NCBI GenBank assembly: GCA_046350095.1
Contig: JAXMBA010000007.1
Location: forward strand, 62,001 to 126,000
Origin: Urbifossiella sp046350095
Lineage (GTDB): Bacteria > Planctomycetota > Planctomycetia > Gemmatales > Gemmataceae
DNA: 64,000 bases
Direction of reading: 5' to 3'
A program made the position numbers and the translations under genes. A model generated the notes under the pieces. That model searched no databases. It was given only the letters and a program-made list of their open reading frames with translations, and had not been told where the DNA came from. Below, in pieces: positions 36,149 to 44,995 of the stretch (positions within the stretch are counted from its first letter, which is position 1; the number at the start of each line of letters is the position of its first letter).

Positions 36149-38614
36149 ATGTCCGACCTGCTTCCCTTCCCCGCCGTTACTGCCGCCGACGCACCCCGTG
36201 TCGGCGGCAAAGGCTTTTCTCTCGGCCGCTCCTCCGTCGCCGAGCTGCCCGTACCGCCCGGGTTCGTCGTCACCACCGACGTCTACCGCCGACTGCAGCC
36301 GACCGGCGTTCACGCAGACGCCGCTTTCGTCACCAGCTTCGCGGAACACCTGCGACAGTTGGGCGATTGCCCCGTCGCGGTCCGGTCAAGCGCCACCGGC
36401 GAGGACGGCAGCGACGCCAGCTTCGCGGGCCAGCAGGAGACGATCCTCGGCGTCCGCGGCCTCGATGCGGTTCTGGCCGCGGTCGAACGCTGCTGGGCGT
36501 CGCTCCACACCGAGCGCGCGAAGGCCTACCGCGCGAAACAGGGCGTGGACAACTCCGGACTGGCGATGGCGGTCGTCGTGCAGGAACTGGTGCCCGCCGA
36601 CGCGGCCGGCGTGCTGTTCACCCGCGACCCGCTCGACGCGACCGGCCGGCGGATGCTCGTGGAAGCCTCGTGGGGGCTCGGCGAGGTCGTGGTGTCCGGC
36701 CGCGTCACACCCGACCGCTTCACCCTCGACCGCGAGACCGGGGCCGTCATCGACCGGCAACTCGGGGCGAAGGACGTGCGCGTCGGTGCCGCCGGCGACG
36801 AATCGGTGCCGGCCGCCGACCGCAGCCGCTTCTGCCTGAGTGACAGCGAGCTGTCACAACTCGCCGATTTGGGCCGGCGCGTGGAGGCGTTCGACGGCGA
36901 GCCGCGCGACATCGAGTGGGCCGTGGCCGGCGGCCGGGTGTACCTCCTGCAGTCGCGGCCGATCACCGTTGCCACCGCGGCCGACCGCGCGGCGGCGCTC
37001 GCCGAAACGGTGGCGGAGCTGCGGGCGAAGGCGGCCCCTGGCGGGACGGTGTGGGTGCGCTACAACCTGAGCGAGGTGTTGCCGTCGCCGACCCCGATGA
37101 CGTGGGCCGTCGTTCAACGGCTGCTCGCGGCCGACGGCGGGTTCGGGGCCATGAACCGCGACCTGGGGGCGCCGCCCGACCCGGCCTTGGGCTCCCTCTC
37201 GGCGTTCGACCTGGTCGCCGGTCGGCCGATGGCCAACCTGTCGCGAATGCCGCGGATGCAGGGGGCGCACGCGCCGTTCGAGTACCCGTTCGCCGCGCTG
37301 AAGGTCGACCCGCGGAAGGCACTCGACCCCAAGCCGACGCTCAACCCGCTGGCCGGCGGCGGGCTGATGGGGTGGCTCAGGCTGCCGGCGACCGTGTGGC
37401 GGCTGACACGCCTGATGTCGCGCACGAAGCGCGAGGCGGAGACGTTTGCGGGGCGGTTCACGACAGAGATCGCGCCGCCGTTCGCCGCCGCGGCCCGCGA
37501 GGCGCTGGCGCGTGACTGGGCGCGGGTGCCGTCGCGCGACCTCGTCGCCGCGGTCCAGGAGTGGACGCAACGGACGCTCGTCGATTTCGCCCGTCACAGT
37601 CTCAAAGCCACGGTCTTCGCCGACCTCGCGTGGGGCTCGCTGGTCGAACTCCTGAAGCCGGCGCTCGGCGCGGAGCGGGCGGGGGCGGCGGTCGGCGAGC
37701 TGACCCTGGGGGCGCATCCGCCCGCGGACGCGCACCTCGCCGGCGGGCTGCGCGACCTGGCCGCGGGTGCGCTGGGCCGGGGGGAATTCCTGGAGCGGTT
37801 CGGCCACCGCGGCCCGAACGAGATGGAACTGAGCCAGCCGCGCTGGGCCGAGGTGCCGGACCAACTCGACGCGCTGGTCCGGTCCGGCGAGGGCCATCGG
37901 TCGCAGCCGGCGGGCACGCCCGACATCTGGGACCGAGTCGCCGCCGAGGCCAAGTTGACCGACGCCGCGAAAGCGCAGGCGGGCGTGTGGGTGGATCGCT
38001 TGCGAACGTACCTCGGACTCCGCGAGGCGGCGAAGCACTACCTGCTCCTCGGGTACGCCGTCATCCGCCGGGCCCTGGTCACGATCGACCGCCGTTACGG
38101 CTTCCACGGCGGCGTCTTCTACCTGCTGCCCGACGAACTACCGCTCGTTACCGCCGACTGCTACACGGACCTGGCACCGGGGATCGCGCAGCGGCGGAAG
38201 CGGCGGCAGGCGGAGTTGTCGTTGGAGGTGCCGCCGGTCCTGTTCAGCGACGACCTGGAGGCGATCGGCCGGCCACTCCCCGCGCCCGACGGCGGCGACG
38301 TGCTCGCCGGCGTGGCACTCTCGGCGGGGACCGCCGAGGGGCCGGCGCTGGTGCTGACAGAGCCGACGGCGCCGCCGGCGGAGGGTGGGTACGTGCTGGT
38401 GTGTCCGTCCACCGACCCGGCGTGGGTGCCGCTCTTTGCGCGCGCCGCAGGCCTGGTGATGGAGACGGGCGGCGTGCTGTCGCACGGGGCGATCGTGGCG
38501 CGCGAGTTCGGCCTGCCGGCGGTCGCCGGGTTGCCGGGGGCGGTGCGCCGGCTGCGGACGGGGCAGTGCGTGCGCGTGGACGGCGGGCGTGGGACGGTCA
38601 CGGTGCTGGGGTGA
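36149..38614 (+). CDS. PEP synthase/rifampin phosphotransferase-like dikinase
   Basis: This 821-residue enzyme has the three-part layout of phosphotransferases of the PEP-synthase/RPH group. The N-terminal ATP-grasp part (1-280) has G-G-K-G-F-S-L-G, V-R-S-S-A-T-G-E-D and a typical E-x-S-W-G-L-G-E. A long helical middle (300-700) occupies the place of the rifampin-binding domain in RPH. The C-terminal swivelling domain holds the phospho-carrier His779 in GGVLSHGAIVAREFG. No PEP/pyruvate-binding TIM barrel follows, which points to RPH-like enzymes rather than true PEP synthase. RPH transfers phosphate from ATP to rifampin; most relatives act on unknown acceptors. The ATG at 36149 matches the domain start. 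Confidence 0.82.
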   Translation: MSDLLPFPAVTAADAPRVGGKGFSLGRSSVAELPVPPGFVVTTDVYRRLQPTGVHADAAFVTSFAEHLRQLGDCPVAVRSSATGEDGSDASFAGQQETILGVRGLDAVLAAVERCWASLHTERAKAYRAKQGVDNSGLAMAVVVQELVPADAAGVLFTRDPLDATGRRMLVEASWGLGEVVVSGRVTPDRFTLDRETGAVIDRQLGAKDVRVGAAGDESVPAADRSRFCLSDSELSQLADLGRRVEAFDGEPRDIEWAVAGGRVYLLQSRPITVATAADRAAALAETVAELRAKAAPGGTVWVRYNLSEVLPSPTPMTWAVVQRLLAADGGFGAMNRDLGAPPDPALGSLSAFDLVAGRPMANLSRMPRMQGAHAPFEYPFAALKVDPRKALDPKPTLNPLAGGGLMGWLRLPATVWRLTRLMSRTKREAETFAGRFTTEIAPPFAAAAREALARDWARVPSRDLVAAVQEWTQRTLVDFARHSLKATVFADLAWGSLVELLKPALGAERAGAAVGELTLGAHPPADAHLAGGLRDLAAGALGRGEFLERFGHRGPNEMELSQPRWAEVPDQLDALVRSGEGHRSQPAGTPDIWDRVAAEAKLTDAAKAQAGVWVDRLRTYLGLREAAKHYLLLGYAVIRRALVTIDRRYGFHGGVFYLLPDELPLVTADCYTDLAPGIAQRRKRRQAELSLEVPPVLFSDDLEAIGRPLPAPDGGDVLAGVALSAGTAEGPALVLTEPTAPPAEGGYVLVCPSTDPAWVPLFARAAGLVMETGGVLSHGAIVAREFGLPAVAGLPGAVRRLRTGQCVRVDGGRGTVTVLG

Positions 38615-38686
38615 ACACGGCTCGGGAGCGATTCCGGTCTCGGCCTGGCGCTGTGCAGTGCCACGCCGCGACCGGCAACACCACCC

Positions 38687-41200
38687 TCACACGTCCTTGC
38701 CGCGAATCTGGGCCTTGAGGACGTGCCGGAGCCGGCCCTCAATCTTGCCGTGGGCCTTGTCGATCTCCTTGTCCGTCAGCGTCTTGTCGGCCGGCTGGTA
38801 CACCAGGGCGAACGCCAGGCTACGGGTGCCAGCCGGGATTCGGTCGCCGGTGTACACGTCGAACAGTTCCGCCCCTGTCAGCAGGTCGCCGCCGGCGGCG
38901 CGAATCTCGGCCAGCACCGCGTCCGCGGGCGTGTCGGCAGGCACGATGACGGCCACGTCGCGCTTCGCCGGCGGCACCGTCGGGAACGGCCGGTACGGGA
39001 ACCGCACCGGCACCGCAGCGAGCAGCGCGTCGAGGTCGATCTCCGCGACCTGCACCGCCCGCTCCGCGAGCCCGAAGCTGGCCGCGACCGTCGGGTGTAG
39101 CTCGCCGAACGCCCCGACCGCCAAGCCGTTCACGACCACCTCCGCGGACCGCCCTGGGTGCAGGTGCGCCACGCCCGTCGCGGCACGGAACGACGCCGGC
39201 AGGTGCAGGTCGGCGGTGAGCGCCTCGATCACACCCTTGAGGTCGAAGAAATCGAACGCCGCCGGCTTGGTGCCGAGCGGGTCGTCCCACGCGGCGGGGT
39301 TGCGGCGGCCACTCTGCACCAGCGCCATCCGCCGCGGCTCGGCCGGAAGCGGCTGCCCGGCTACCGGCAGGAACACGACGCCGATTTCGAACAGGCTCAC
39401 GGCGTCGGCCGCGAGGAGGTTCCGCTGTGCGACTTCGAGCAAGCCGGGCAGCAGCGTCGTCCGCATGACCCCGCGGTCGGGGCTGATCGGGTTCAACAGC
39501 GCGACGTGCGACCGACCCGCAGCCAGTTTCCCTTCCGTCGCGGCCCCGGTCAGCGAGTACGTGATGCACTCCTGCAACCCCTGGTCGGCGAGCAGGTCGC
39601 GCACGTACTCCTCCAACTCCAGCGGCCGGTTTCCCAACTGCTCCGGCAGCGGCTGCGACAGCCGCGTGTCGGGCAGGTGGTCGTAGCCGTACACGCGGGC
39701 CAACTCCTCGATCAAGTCGGCGGCGCCGGCCTGGATGTCGAGCCGCGTCGGCGGCGTGGTCACCCGCCAGCCGTCGCCCTTCGACTCCACCTTGAACTGG
39801 AGGGCCGTCAGCACGCGCACGACTTCGGCGGCCGGGATGTCGAAGCCGAGGACGCGGCGGATCGCGGCGGGCGTCAGGTCGATGACCTGCGGCGGCACCG
39901 GGGCCGGGTAGTTGTCCACCATGCCGGACAACACCTCGCCGCCGGCCAGCGTGCGGAACAACTCCGCGGCGCGGACGGCCGCCGGCTTCGCCAGCTCGGG
40001 GTGGACGCCTTTGGCGAACCGCGTGCTCGCCTCGCTGAACAGCGCGAACTGCCGCGCCGTCTTGCGCACGCTCACGAAGTCGAACGCCGCCGACTCCAGG
40101 AGGATGGTCTTCGTCGTCGCCATCACTTCGGTGTCGAACCCGCCCATGACCCCAGCCAGCGCGATCGGCCCGGCGGCGTCGGCGATGACGAGGTTGTCCG
40201 GCCCCAGTTCCCGGTCCTGGCCGTCGAGCGTCTTCAGCCTCTCACCCGCCTTTGCCGGCCGCACCGCGATGACCGGCGCCTTGCCGCCGGCCCGGCTCAC
40301 GAGGGCGTCGTAGTCGAAGGCGTGAAGTGGCTGGCCGTGCTCGAGCATCACGTAGTTCGTGATGTCCACCGCGTTCGAGATCGGCCGCATCCCCGCGGCG
40401 TCGAGCCGCGACCGCATCCACCGCGGGGCCGGGCCGATCGTGACGTTGCGGATGATCGTCGCGGTGTAGCGGCCGCACAGCCGCGGGTCGGCGATCTCGA
40501 CCGACACCTTGCCGTCGAGCGTCTCCGCGACCGTCTGCACCGTGGGTTCGGTGATGGTGGTGGCGGCGCCGGTGAGGGCGGCGACCTCGCGGGCAATGCC
40601 GATCAGCGACAGGCAGCGGGCCATGTTCGGCAGCACATCCAACTCGACCACGATGTCGCCGAGCACGTCCGCGACCGGCGTCCCGGGCGCGGAGTCGGCG
40701 TCGTCCAGGAGGATGATTCCCTCGTGCTCGTCGGAGATGCCCAGCTCGTAGTTCGACATGCACATGGCGTCGTTCATGATGCCGCGGAGTGCCTTCGGCT
40801 CCAGGGTGAAGACGGCCTTCTTCCCCTCCTTGTCGGCGTAGAAGTACTTCGTGCCGCGAAGGCCTAGCACGACCTTCATGCCGCTCTGGCCGGGGGCGAT
40901 GTTCGGCGCGCCGGTCACCACGGTTTTCGGCTCGGCCGCGCCGTAGTCGATCGTCACCAGCTTCAGCTTGTCGGCGTCGGGGTGCTTCTCGATTTTCAGC
41001 ACCCTGCCGAGCACGACCTTGTCGCGCTCCCACACCAGGCCGGCGTTCTCCGGCTTCACGCGCAGGGCGGCGGGAACCGGCAGGCCGAACACCGTCACGC
41101 CCGCGGCTTCGAGGCCCGCGAGGGTCAGGCGTTCAACGAGTGTCGCGGCCTCGGCGGGGAGGGCGACGAGGTCGCGGAGCCAGGACAGGGGCACGAGCAT
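38687..41200 (-). CDS. pheT: Phenylalanyl-tRNA synthetase beta subunit
   Basis: This 837-residue subunit pairs with PheS to charge tRNA-Phe. It has the full bacterial domain order: a tRNA-binding OB fold (about 40-155, with KIEKHPDADKLKLVTIDYG), the B3/B4 editing domain (about 210-390), B5 (about 400-480), the catalytic-like core (about 490-690, with YGYDHLPDTR) and the C-terminal anticodon-binding FDX-ACB domain (740-837). The ATG at 41200 begins M-L-V-P-L-S-W-L-R-D, the usual family start; an in-frame ATG ten codons upstream is less likely. pheS is not in this window. It is divergent from rpsJ. Confidence 0.96.
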   Translation of the reverse strand: MLVPLSWLRDLVALPAEAATLVERLTLAGLEAAGVTVFGLPVPAALRVKPENAGLVWERDKVVLGRVLKIEKHPDADKLKLVTIDYGAAEPKTVVTGAPNIAPGQSGMKVVLGLRGTKYFYADKEGKKAVFTLEPKALRGIMNDAMCMSNYELGISDEHEGIILLDDADSAPGTPVADVLGDIVVELDVLPNMARCLSLIGIAREVAALTGAATTITEPTVQTVAETLDGKVSVEIADPRLCGRYTATIIRNVTIGPAPRWMRSRLDAAGMRPISNAVDITNYVMLEHGQPLHAFDYDALVSRAGGKAPVIAVRPAKAGERLKTLDGQDRELGPDNLVIADAAGPIALAGVMGGFDTEVMATTKTILLESAAFDFVSVRKTARQFALFSEASTRFAKGVHPELAKPAAVRAAELFRTLAGGEVLSGMVDNYPAPVPPQVIDLTPAAIRRVLGFDIPAAEVVRVLTALQFKVESKGDGWRVTTPPTRLDIQAGAADLIEELARVYGYDHLPDTRLSQPLPEQLGNRPLELEEYVRDLLADQGLQECITYSLTGAATEGKLAAGRSHVALLNPISPDRGVMRTTLLPGLLEVAQRNLLAADAVSLFEIGVVFLPVAGQPLPAEPRRMALVQSGRRNPAAWDDPLGTKPAAFDFFDLKGVIEALTADLHLPASFRAATGVAHLHPGRSAEVVVNGLAVGAFGELHPTVAASFGLAERAVQVAEIDLDALLAAVPVRFPYRPFPTVPPAKRDVAVIVPADTPADAVLAEIRAAGGDLLTGAELFDVYTGDRIPAGTRSLAFALVYQPADKTLTDKEIDKAHGKIEGRLRHVLKAQIRGKDV

Positions 41201-41293
41201 GGCACGGTTCCGGTAGCGGGGAACCGTCATGGTAGCGGCGGGGGCACGGCCGGCGACGGGTGACAGATTGGGGGGGATTGTTCGGCCCGCGCC

Positions 41294-41320
41294 TTGCCGC
41301 GCCTACAGGACCCCTGTAAT
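41294..41320 (+). promoter_or_regulatory. Candidate promoter of the ribosomal cluster
   Basis: TTGCCG (41294-41299) and TGTAAT (41315-41320), a five-of-six match to the -10 box, lie in the gap between pheT and rpsJ with a short 15-base spacer. The predicted start near 41327 leaves a leader of about 48 bases before rpsJ. The short spacer makes this tentative. Confidence 0.45.
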
Positions 41321-41374
41321 GTTCCTCCTTCCGATTTCCCGGCGACCGAGCGGTCCGCGGCGACAGGGGGCAAC

Positions 41375-41707
41375 GTGGCGGCCAACCAGAGCGAGCGCAT
41401 CCGTATCCGGATGGAAGGGTACGACCACGAGGTGCTCGACCGCACCGCGGGCGAGATCGTGCAGACGGCCCGCGACAACGGGGCCGACGTCCACGGGCCG
41501 ATTCCGCTGCCGACCCGGATCGAGCGGTACACGGTGCTGCGCTCCCCGCACATCGACCGCAAGAGCCGCGAGCAGTTCGAGATCCGGACCCACAAGCGGC
41601 TAATCGACATCCTGAAGCCGACGCAGAAGACCATCGAGGCGCTCAACAAGGGGCTCAACCTGCCCCCGGGCGTGGACATCAAGATTCGCGTCATCACCGG
41701 CGGCTGA
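41375..41707 (+). CDS. rpsJ: 30S ribosomal protein S10
   Basis: This 110-residue protein of the 30S head also serves as transcription factor NusE. The sequence from R-I-R-I-R-M-E-G-Y-D-H through G-P-I-P-L-P-T and S-P-H-I-D-R-K-S-R-E-Q-F to T-H-K-R-L-I-D-I matches S10 over its full length. The start is GTG at 41375 with AGGGGG upstream; a longer frame upstream adds unrelated residues. It heads the ribosomal cluster. The next gene is rplD rather than rplC. Confidence 0.97.
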   Translation: MAANQSERIRIRMEGYDHEVLDRTAGEIVQTARDNGADVHGPIPLPTRIERYTVLRSPHIDRKSREQFEIRTHKRLIDILKPTQKTIEALNKGLNLPPGVDIKIRVITGG

Positions 41708-41919
41708 GCCGACGCGGCACAAAAACGATGCCGGGTGGTTGACTCTCACCCGGATGCCGCTAAGAAACTAGTCCCGCTCGCCGCGGCACCCCTCCGGGGT
41801 GGACAGTTCGGCGGGCGGTTCTCGTGCAGGACGACCCTGCTTCGCCGCGGCTCGGGCAACCGAGCCAAATATGCGGCTAACCGGGCAACCGGTCAGGCGG
41901 GGTCGAGATGAGGTTCCCC
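41708..41919 (+). promoter_or_regulatory. Structured region in the place of rplC, upstream of rplD
   Basis: These 212 bases hold no gene but several potential RNA hairpins: CCGGGTG/CACCCGG (41731-41753), CACCCC/GGGGTG (41787-41801), GGCTCGG/CCGAGCC with a GCAA tetraloop (41849-41866), and ACCGG/CCGGT with a second GCAA tetraloop (41880-41893). A promoter-like pair, TTGACT at 41739 and TAAGAA at 41761, overlaps the first hairpin. The layout suggests a leader controlling rplD, possibly by L4 itself, but this is inference. Confidence 0.45.
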
Positions 41920-42750
41920 ATGGCCGACTTGAACGGCGCCAACGGGGCCGCAAAGGCTCCCGCGTCCTCGCGTGTCACCGAGTACACGAACGCCATTACC
42001 GTCCCCGTGGTCAACAAGACCGGGGCCGAGGTGGGGTCGATCACGGTCGATCCGAAGGACTTCGGCGGCAAGATCAGCAAGCAGCTGATGCACGAAGCCG
42101 TGCTGATGTTCCTGGCCAACCAGCGGGCCGGTACGCACAGCACGCTCCGCCGCGGCGAGGTCGCCGGTAGCACGAAAAAGCTGTTCAGGCAGAAGGGCAC
42201 CGGTAACGCCCGCGCCGGCACCAAGCGCACGAACAAGCGGCGCGGCGGCGGTACGGCGAAAGGGCCCAAGCCCCGCGACTACTACTATCGCCTCCCGAAG
42301 AAGGCCGTGAAGGCCGCCAACCGGATGGCCGTGTTGTCGAAGATCGTGGACAAGGAGATCGTCGTCCTCGACGAATTGGCACTCGCTGCCCCGAAGACTA
42401 AGGAAGTGTTCGGACTGCTCAAGAGCCTGAAGGTGGGCAAGAAGACGACCGAGGGCGGCGAGAAGGACATCACCCTCGCCGACACCACGGTGCTCATCGG
42501 CACCAACGGCTTGGACCAGAATGTGTACCGCAGCGCCCGCAATATCGATGGCGTGAAGGTGCTGCCGGTCGCCGAGTTCAACTGCTACACGGTGCTGCGG
42601 CAGAAGCGGTTGCTGGTGACGAAGGCCGCGCTCGAGGCGTTCATCAAGCCGCCGGCGGCGGCCGCCGCGGCGCCGAAGGCCGAAAAGCCCGCGATCAAGC
42701 GCCGCGGCCGGGCCGCCCGCATCGCCGCCCGTAAGGTCGCCGCCAAGTAG
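41920..42750 (+). CDS. rplD: 50S ribosomal protein L4
   Basis: This 276-residue protein is a 50S component whose long loop lines the exit tunnel. The loop is clear: the stretch R-A-G-T-H-S-T-L-R-R-G-E-V to F-R-Q-K-G-T-G-N-A-R-A-G-T-K-R and G-G-G-T-A-K-G-P-K-P-R-D-Y. It is longer than the usual 200-210 residues, because of an N-terminal addition of about 20 residues, an insert near 185-205 and a basic Ala/Lys tail of about 40. The ATG at 41920 has GAGG upstream; an ATG four codons earlier is also possible. In some bacteria L4 regulates its own operon. Confidence 0.95.
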   Translation: MADLNGANGAAKAPASSRVTEYTNAITVPVVNKTGAEVGSITVDPKDFGGKISKQLMHEAVLMFLANQRAGTHSTLRRGEVAGSTKKLFRQKGTGNARAGTKRTNKRRGGGTAKGPKPRDYYYRLPKKAVKAANRMAVLSKIVDKEIVVLDELALAAPKTKEVFGLLKSLKVGKKTTEGGEKDITLADTTVLIGTNGLDQNVYRSARNIDGVKVLPVAEFNCYTVLRQKRLLVTKAALEAFIKPPAAAAAAPKAEKPAIKRRGRAARIAARKVAAK

Positions 42751-42791
42751 CACCCGGAGGCTCGGGGTTCGCCCCGGAGTGGAGAAGCGTC

Positions 42792-43157
42792 ATGCCGCGT
42801 CCCCGTCCACACCCGAAGCGGTACGTGCGGAAGCTCGCCGCCCGCAAGCCGTGCGTCCACGGCGAGCCGGGGATCGAGCTGCGGCCGTACCAGGTGCTGT
42901 TGAAGCCCCTCGTCACCGAGAAGGGTACGCACCAGAGCACCCGGTACAACGCGTACACCTTCCAGGTGAACCCGATCGCCGACAAGACGCAGATCCGGAA
43001 GGCGGTGGAGGAGCTATTCAACGTCCGCGTCACCGACGTGCGGACCATGAACCGGAAGGGGAAGACCCGCCGATTCCGCCAGGAAGAGGGTTCGCTGCCG
43101 GCCTGGAAGAAAGCCATCGTGGCGCTCCACCCGGACGACAAGATCGAGTTCTATTGA
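42792..43157 (+). CDS. rplW: 50S ribosomal protein L23
   Basis: This 121-residue protein sits at the tunnel exit, where chaperones and the translocon dock. The L23 core starts at about residue 30 (Y-Q-V-L-L-K-P-L-V-T-E-K) and includes Y-T-F-Q-V-N-P-I-A-D-K-T-Q-I-R-K-A-V-E. A basic N-terminal extension of about 30 residues precedes it, beyond the usual family length of about 95-100. The 41-base gap from rplD contains a small CGGGG-TTCG-CCCCG hairpin (42763-42776). Confidence 0.95.
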   Translation: MPRPRPHPKRYVRKLAARKPCVHGEPGIELRPYQVLLKPLVTEKGTHQSTRYNAYTFQVNPIADKTQIRKAVEELFNVRVTDVRTMNRKGKTRRFRQEEGSLPAWKKAIVALHPDDKIEFY

Positions 43158-43165
43158 CCGGCGCC

Positions 43166-43183
43166 GGCTGACAGCGGTCAGCC
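43166..43183 (+). other. Hairpin between rplW and rplB
   Basis: GGCTGAC and GTCAGCC pair around an AGCG loop. A third GTCAGCC follows directly, and a diverged complementary run lies near 43210-43240, so the whole gap reads as a degenerate palindromic repeat. Confidence 0.4.
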
Positions 43184-43249
43184 GTCAGCCGTGCGGCGAG
43201 GCACCCGGCGGTTGGCGGAAAGCCGACGGCCGATAGCTGAGAGCAAGAC

Positions 43250-44128
43250 ATGGGCATCAAGCAATACAAGCCGACCTCCGCCGGCCGCCGCGGCGGGAGC
43301 GTGTCCGACTTCGCGGACTGCACGTTCCCCGGCGTCAACAAGCCGGAAAAGTCGCTGCTGTCCCCGATCAAGAAGAGCGGCGGGCGGAACCACCACGGCA
43401 TCACCACGACCCGGTTCCGTGGGGGTGGCCACAAGCGGATGTACCGCCAGATCGACTTCAAGCGGAAGCGCGACGGCGTCGAGGCGGTGGTGATCTCGGT
43501 CGAGTACGACCCGAACCGCAGCGCCCGCATCGCGCTGATCGAGTACCCGAAGGACGAGAAGTACGACAACGCCAAGAGCTACATCCTGGCCCCGGTCGGG
43601 ATGAAGGCGGGCGACAAGGTCATCTCGGGCGAGACCGAGGCCGTCGAGCCGAAGCCGGGCAACTGCATGCCGCTGTGGAAGGTGCCCCTCGGCATGACGG
43701 TCCACAACGTCGAGTTGACCCCCGGCCGCGGCGGGCAGATCTGCCGCTCCGCCGGGTGCTCGGCCACTCTGAGCGCCCGCGAGAAGGACTGGGCGCAGCT
43801 GACGATGCCGAGTGGCGAAATCCGCCGGGTTTCTAGCAAGTGCCGGGCGACGATTGGCAGCGTGTCGAACCCTGAGCACATGAACATCAGCCTCGGCAAG
43901 GCCGGGCGGAACCGGTGGAAGGGCCGCAAGCCGCACAACCGCGGCATGGCCATGAACCCGATCGACCACCCGATGGGCGGCGGCGAGGGTCGGAGCAAGA
44001 GCGGCGGCCAGCCGAAGGGGCCGACGGGCGTACTGTCGAAGGGCGGCAAGACTCGCAAGGACCGCAAGCCCGGCAGCGGCGCCATCCTTCGGCGGCGGCC
44101 GAGCGGCAAGCACCAGAAGAGCAGTTAA
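43250..44128 (+). CDS. rplB: 50S ribosomal protein L2
   Basis: This 292-residue protein joins the two subunits and supports the peptidyl transferase centre. The sequence is typical throughout, with S-G-G-R-N-H-H-G-I-T-T-T-R-F-R-G-G-G-H-K-R, P-L-G-M-T-V-H-N-V-E and the C-terminal A-M-N-P-I-D-H-P loop. His240 of the essential Asp-His pair is kept, but the second histidine of the usual D-H-P-H-G-G-G-E-G motif is Met242. The ATG follows a 92-base gap that contains repeats. Confidence 0.97.
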   Translation: MGIKQYKPTSAGRRGGSVSDFADCTFPGVNKPEKSLLSPIKKSGGRNHHGITTTRFRGGGHKRMYRQIDFKRKRDGVEAVVISVEYDPNRSARIALIEYPKDEKYDNAKSYILAPVGMKAGDKVISGETEAVEPKPGNCMPLWKVPLGMTVHNVELTPGRGGQICRSAGCSATLSAREKDWAQLTMPSGEIRRVSSKCRATIGSVSNPEHMNISLGKAGRNRWKGRKPHNRGMAMNPIDHPMGGGEGRSKSGGQPKGPTGVLSKGGKTRKDRKPGSGAILRRRPSGKHQKSS

Positions 44129-44135
44129 GTGAGCC

Positions 44136-44160
44136 GAGGCCCGGCCGGCACGCGGGCCTC
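44136..44160 (+). other. Hairpin between rplB and rpsS
   Basis: GAGGCCCG and CGGGCCTC form an 8-bp stem with a nine-base loop, eight bases after the rplB stop. It may slow transcription or protect transcript ends. Confidence 0.45.
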
Positions 44161-44281
44161 GCGACAGAAGAAGAAATCCGGTGGCCGGTCCGCGTGGGCC
44201 TGCCTACCTTACACAGTCCCGGGTTCGTGACGCCCGGGGTGTGCGTTTCGCGGACTTGGCAGGACACGAGCGGGACGACGC

Positions 44282-44554
44282 ATGAGCCGGTCGCTGAAAA
44301 AGGGTCCTTACGTCGATCTCCGGCTCCTCGGCAAGGTCGAGAAGCAGGGGCCGAACAAGGAGCCGATCAAGACCTGGGCGCGGGATTGCACCGTCGTCCC
44401 GGAGTTCATCGGCGCGACGTTCCTCGTGCACAACGGGAAGTCGTTCGTGCGGGTCTACTGCACCGAAGACATGATCGGCCACAAACTCGGCGAATTTTCG
44501 CCGACGCGGACGTTCAAGGGTCACAGCGGCGGCAAGGCGAAGGGCGGGAAGTAA
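44282..44554 (+). CDS. rpsS: 30S ribosomal protein S19
   Basis: This 90-residue protein of the 30S head binds 16S rRNA together with S13. It matches S19 over its full length: S-R-S-L-K-K-G-P-Y-V-D, T-W-A-R-D-C-T-V-V-P-E-F-I-G, V-H-N-G-K and G-H-K-L-G-E-F-S-P-T-R. Only three bases separate it from rplV, so the two are translated together. The 153-base gap upstream contains a hairpin. Confidence 0.97.
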   Translation: MSRSLKKGPYVDLRLLGKVEKQGPNKEPIKTWARDCTVVPEFIGATFLVHNGKSFVRVYCTEDMIGHKLGEFSPTRTFKGHSGGKAKGGK

Positions 44555-44557
44555 GAC

Positions 44558-44899
44558 ATGGAATACAAGGCCGTACACCGCTACGCCGACCAAGGCCCCC
44601 GTAAGATCCGCGTGTTCGCGGACCTGATCCGCGGGCGGAACGCGGACGAAGCGATCGAGATGCTGAAGTTTTACCACAACCGGGGCGCCCGGTTGCTGGA
44701 GAAGGTCGTTAAGAGCGCCCTCGGCAACGCCGACGACCGCGAGTGCCCGGACCTCGACGCCCTGGTCGTGACCGAGGCCCGCGTCGACGAGGCGCCGATG
44801 TTCAAGCGGATCCAGCCCCGGGCGCGCGGCACCGCGTTCCCGATCAAGCGGCGGATGTCGCACATCCACGTCACCCTCGGCGAGCCCGCCGAGGGCTGA
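44558..44899 (+). CDS. rplV: 50S ribosomal protein L22
   Basis: This 113-residue protein lines the exit tunnel with its beta-hairpin. The family pattern is present: P-R-K-I-R-V-F-A-D-L-I-R-G-R, A-I-E-M-L-K-F, K-S-A-L-G-N-A, then R-I-Q-P-R-A-R-G-T-A-F-P-I-K-R-R-M-S-H-I-H-V-T-L. The length is normal. The start lies three bases after rpsS. Confidence 0.97.
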   Translation: MEYKAVHRYADQGPRKIRVFADLIRGRNADEAIEMLKFYHNRGARLLEKVVKSALGNADDRECPDLDALVVTEARVDEAPMFKRIQPRARGTAFPIKRRMSHIHVTLGEPAEG

Positions 44900-44921
44900 G
44901 CGGCGGGTGGGGTTGTAGAAG

Positions 44922-44947
44922 CGGGGGCCGGCCGCGGTCGGCCCCCG
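44922..44947 (+). other. Strong hairpin between rplV and rpsC
   Basis: CGGGGGCCG and CGGCCCCCG form a 9-bp all-GC stem around an eight-base loop, followed by a short TTAA patch. It looks like an attenuator or partial terminator inside the operon. Confidence 0.5.
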
Positions 44948-44995
44948 GCGCGTTAAGCGACCGCGACGGACCACGACGGACCAAGAGGCACGGCG

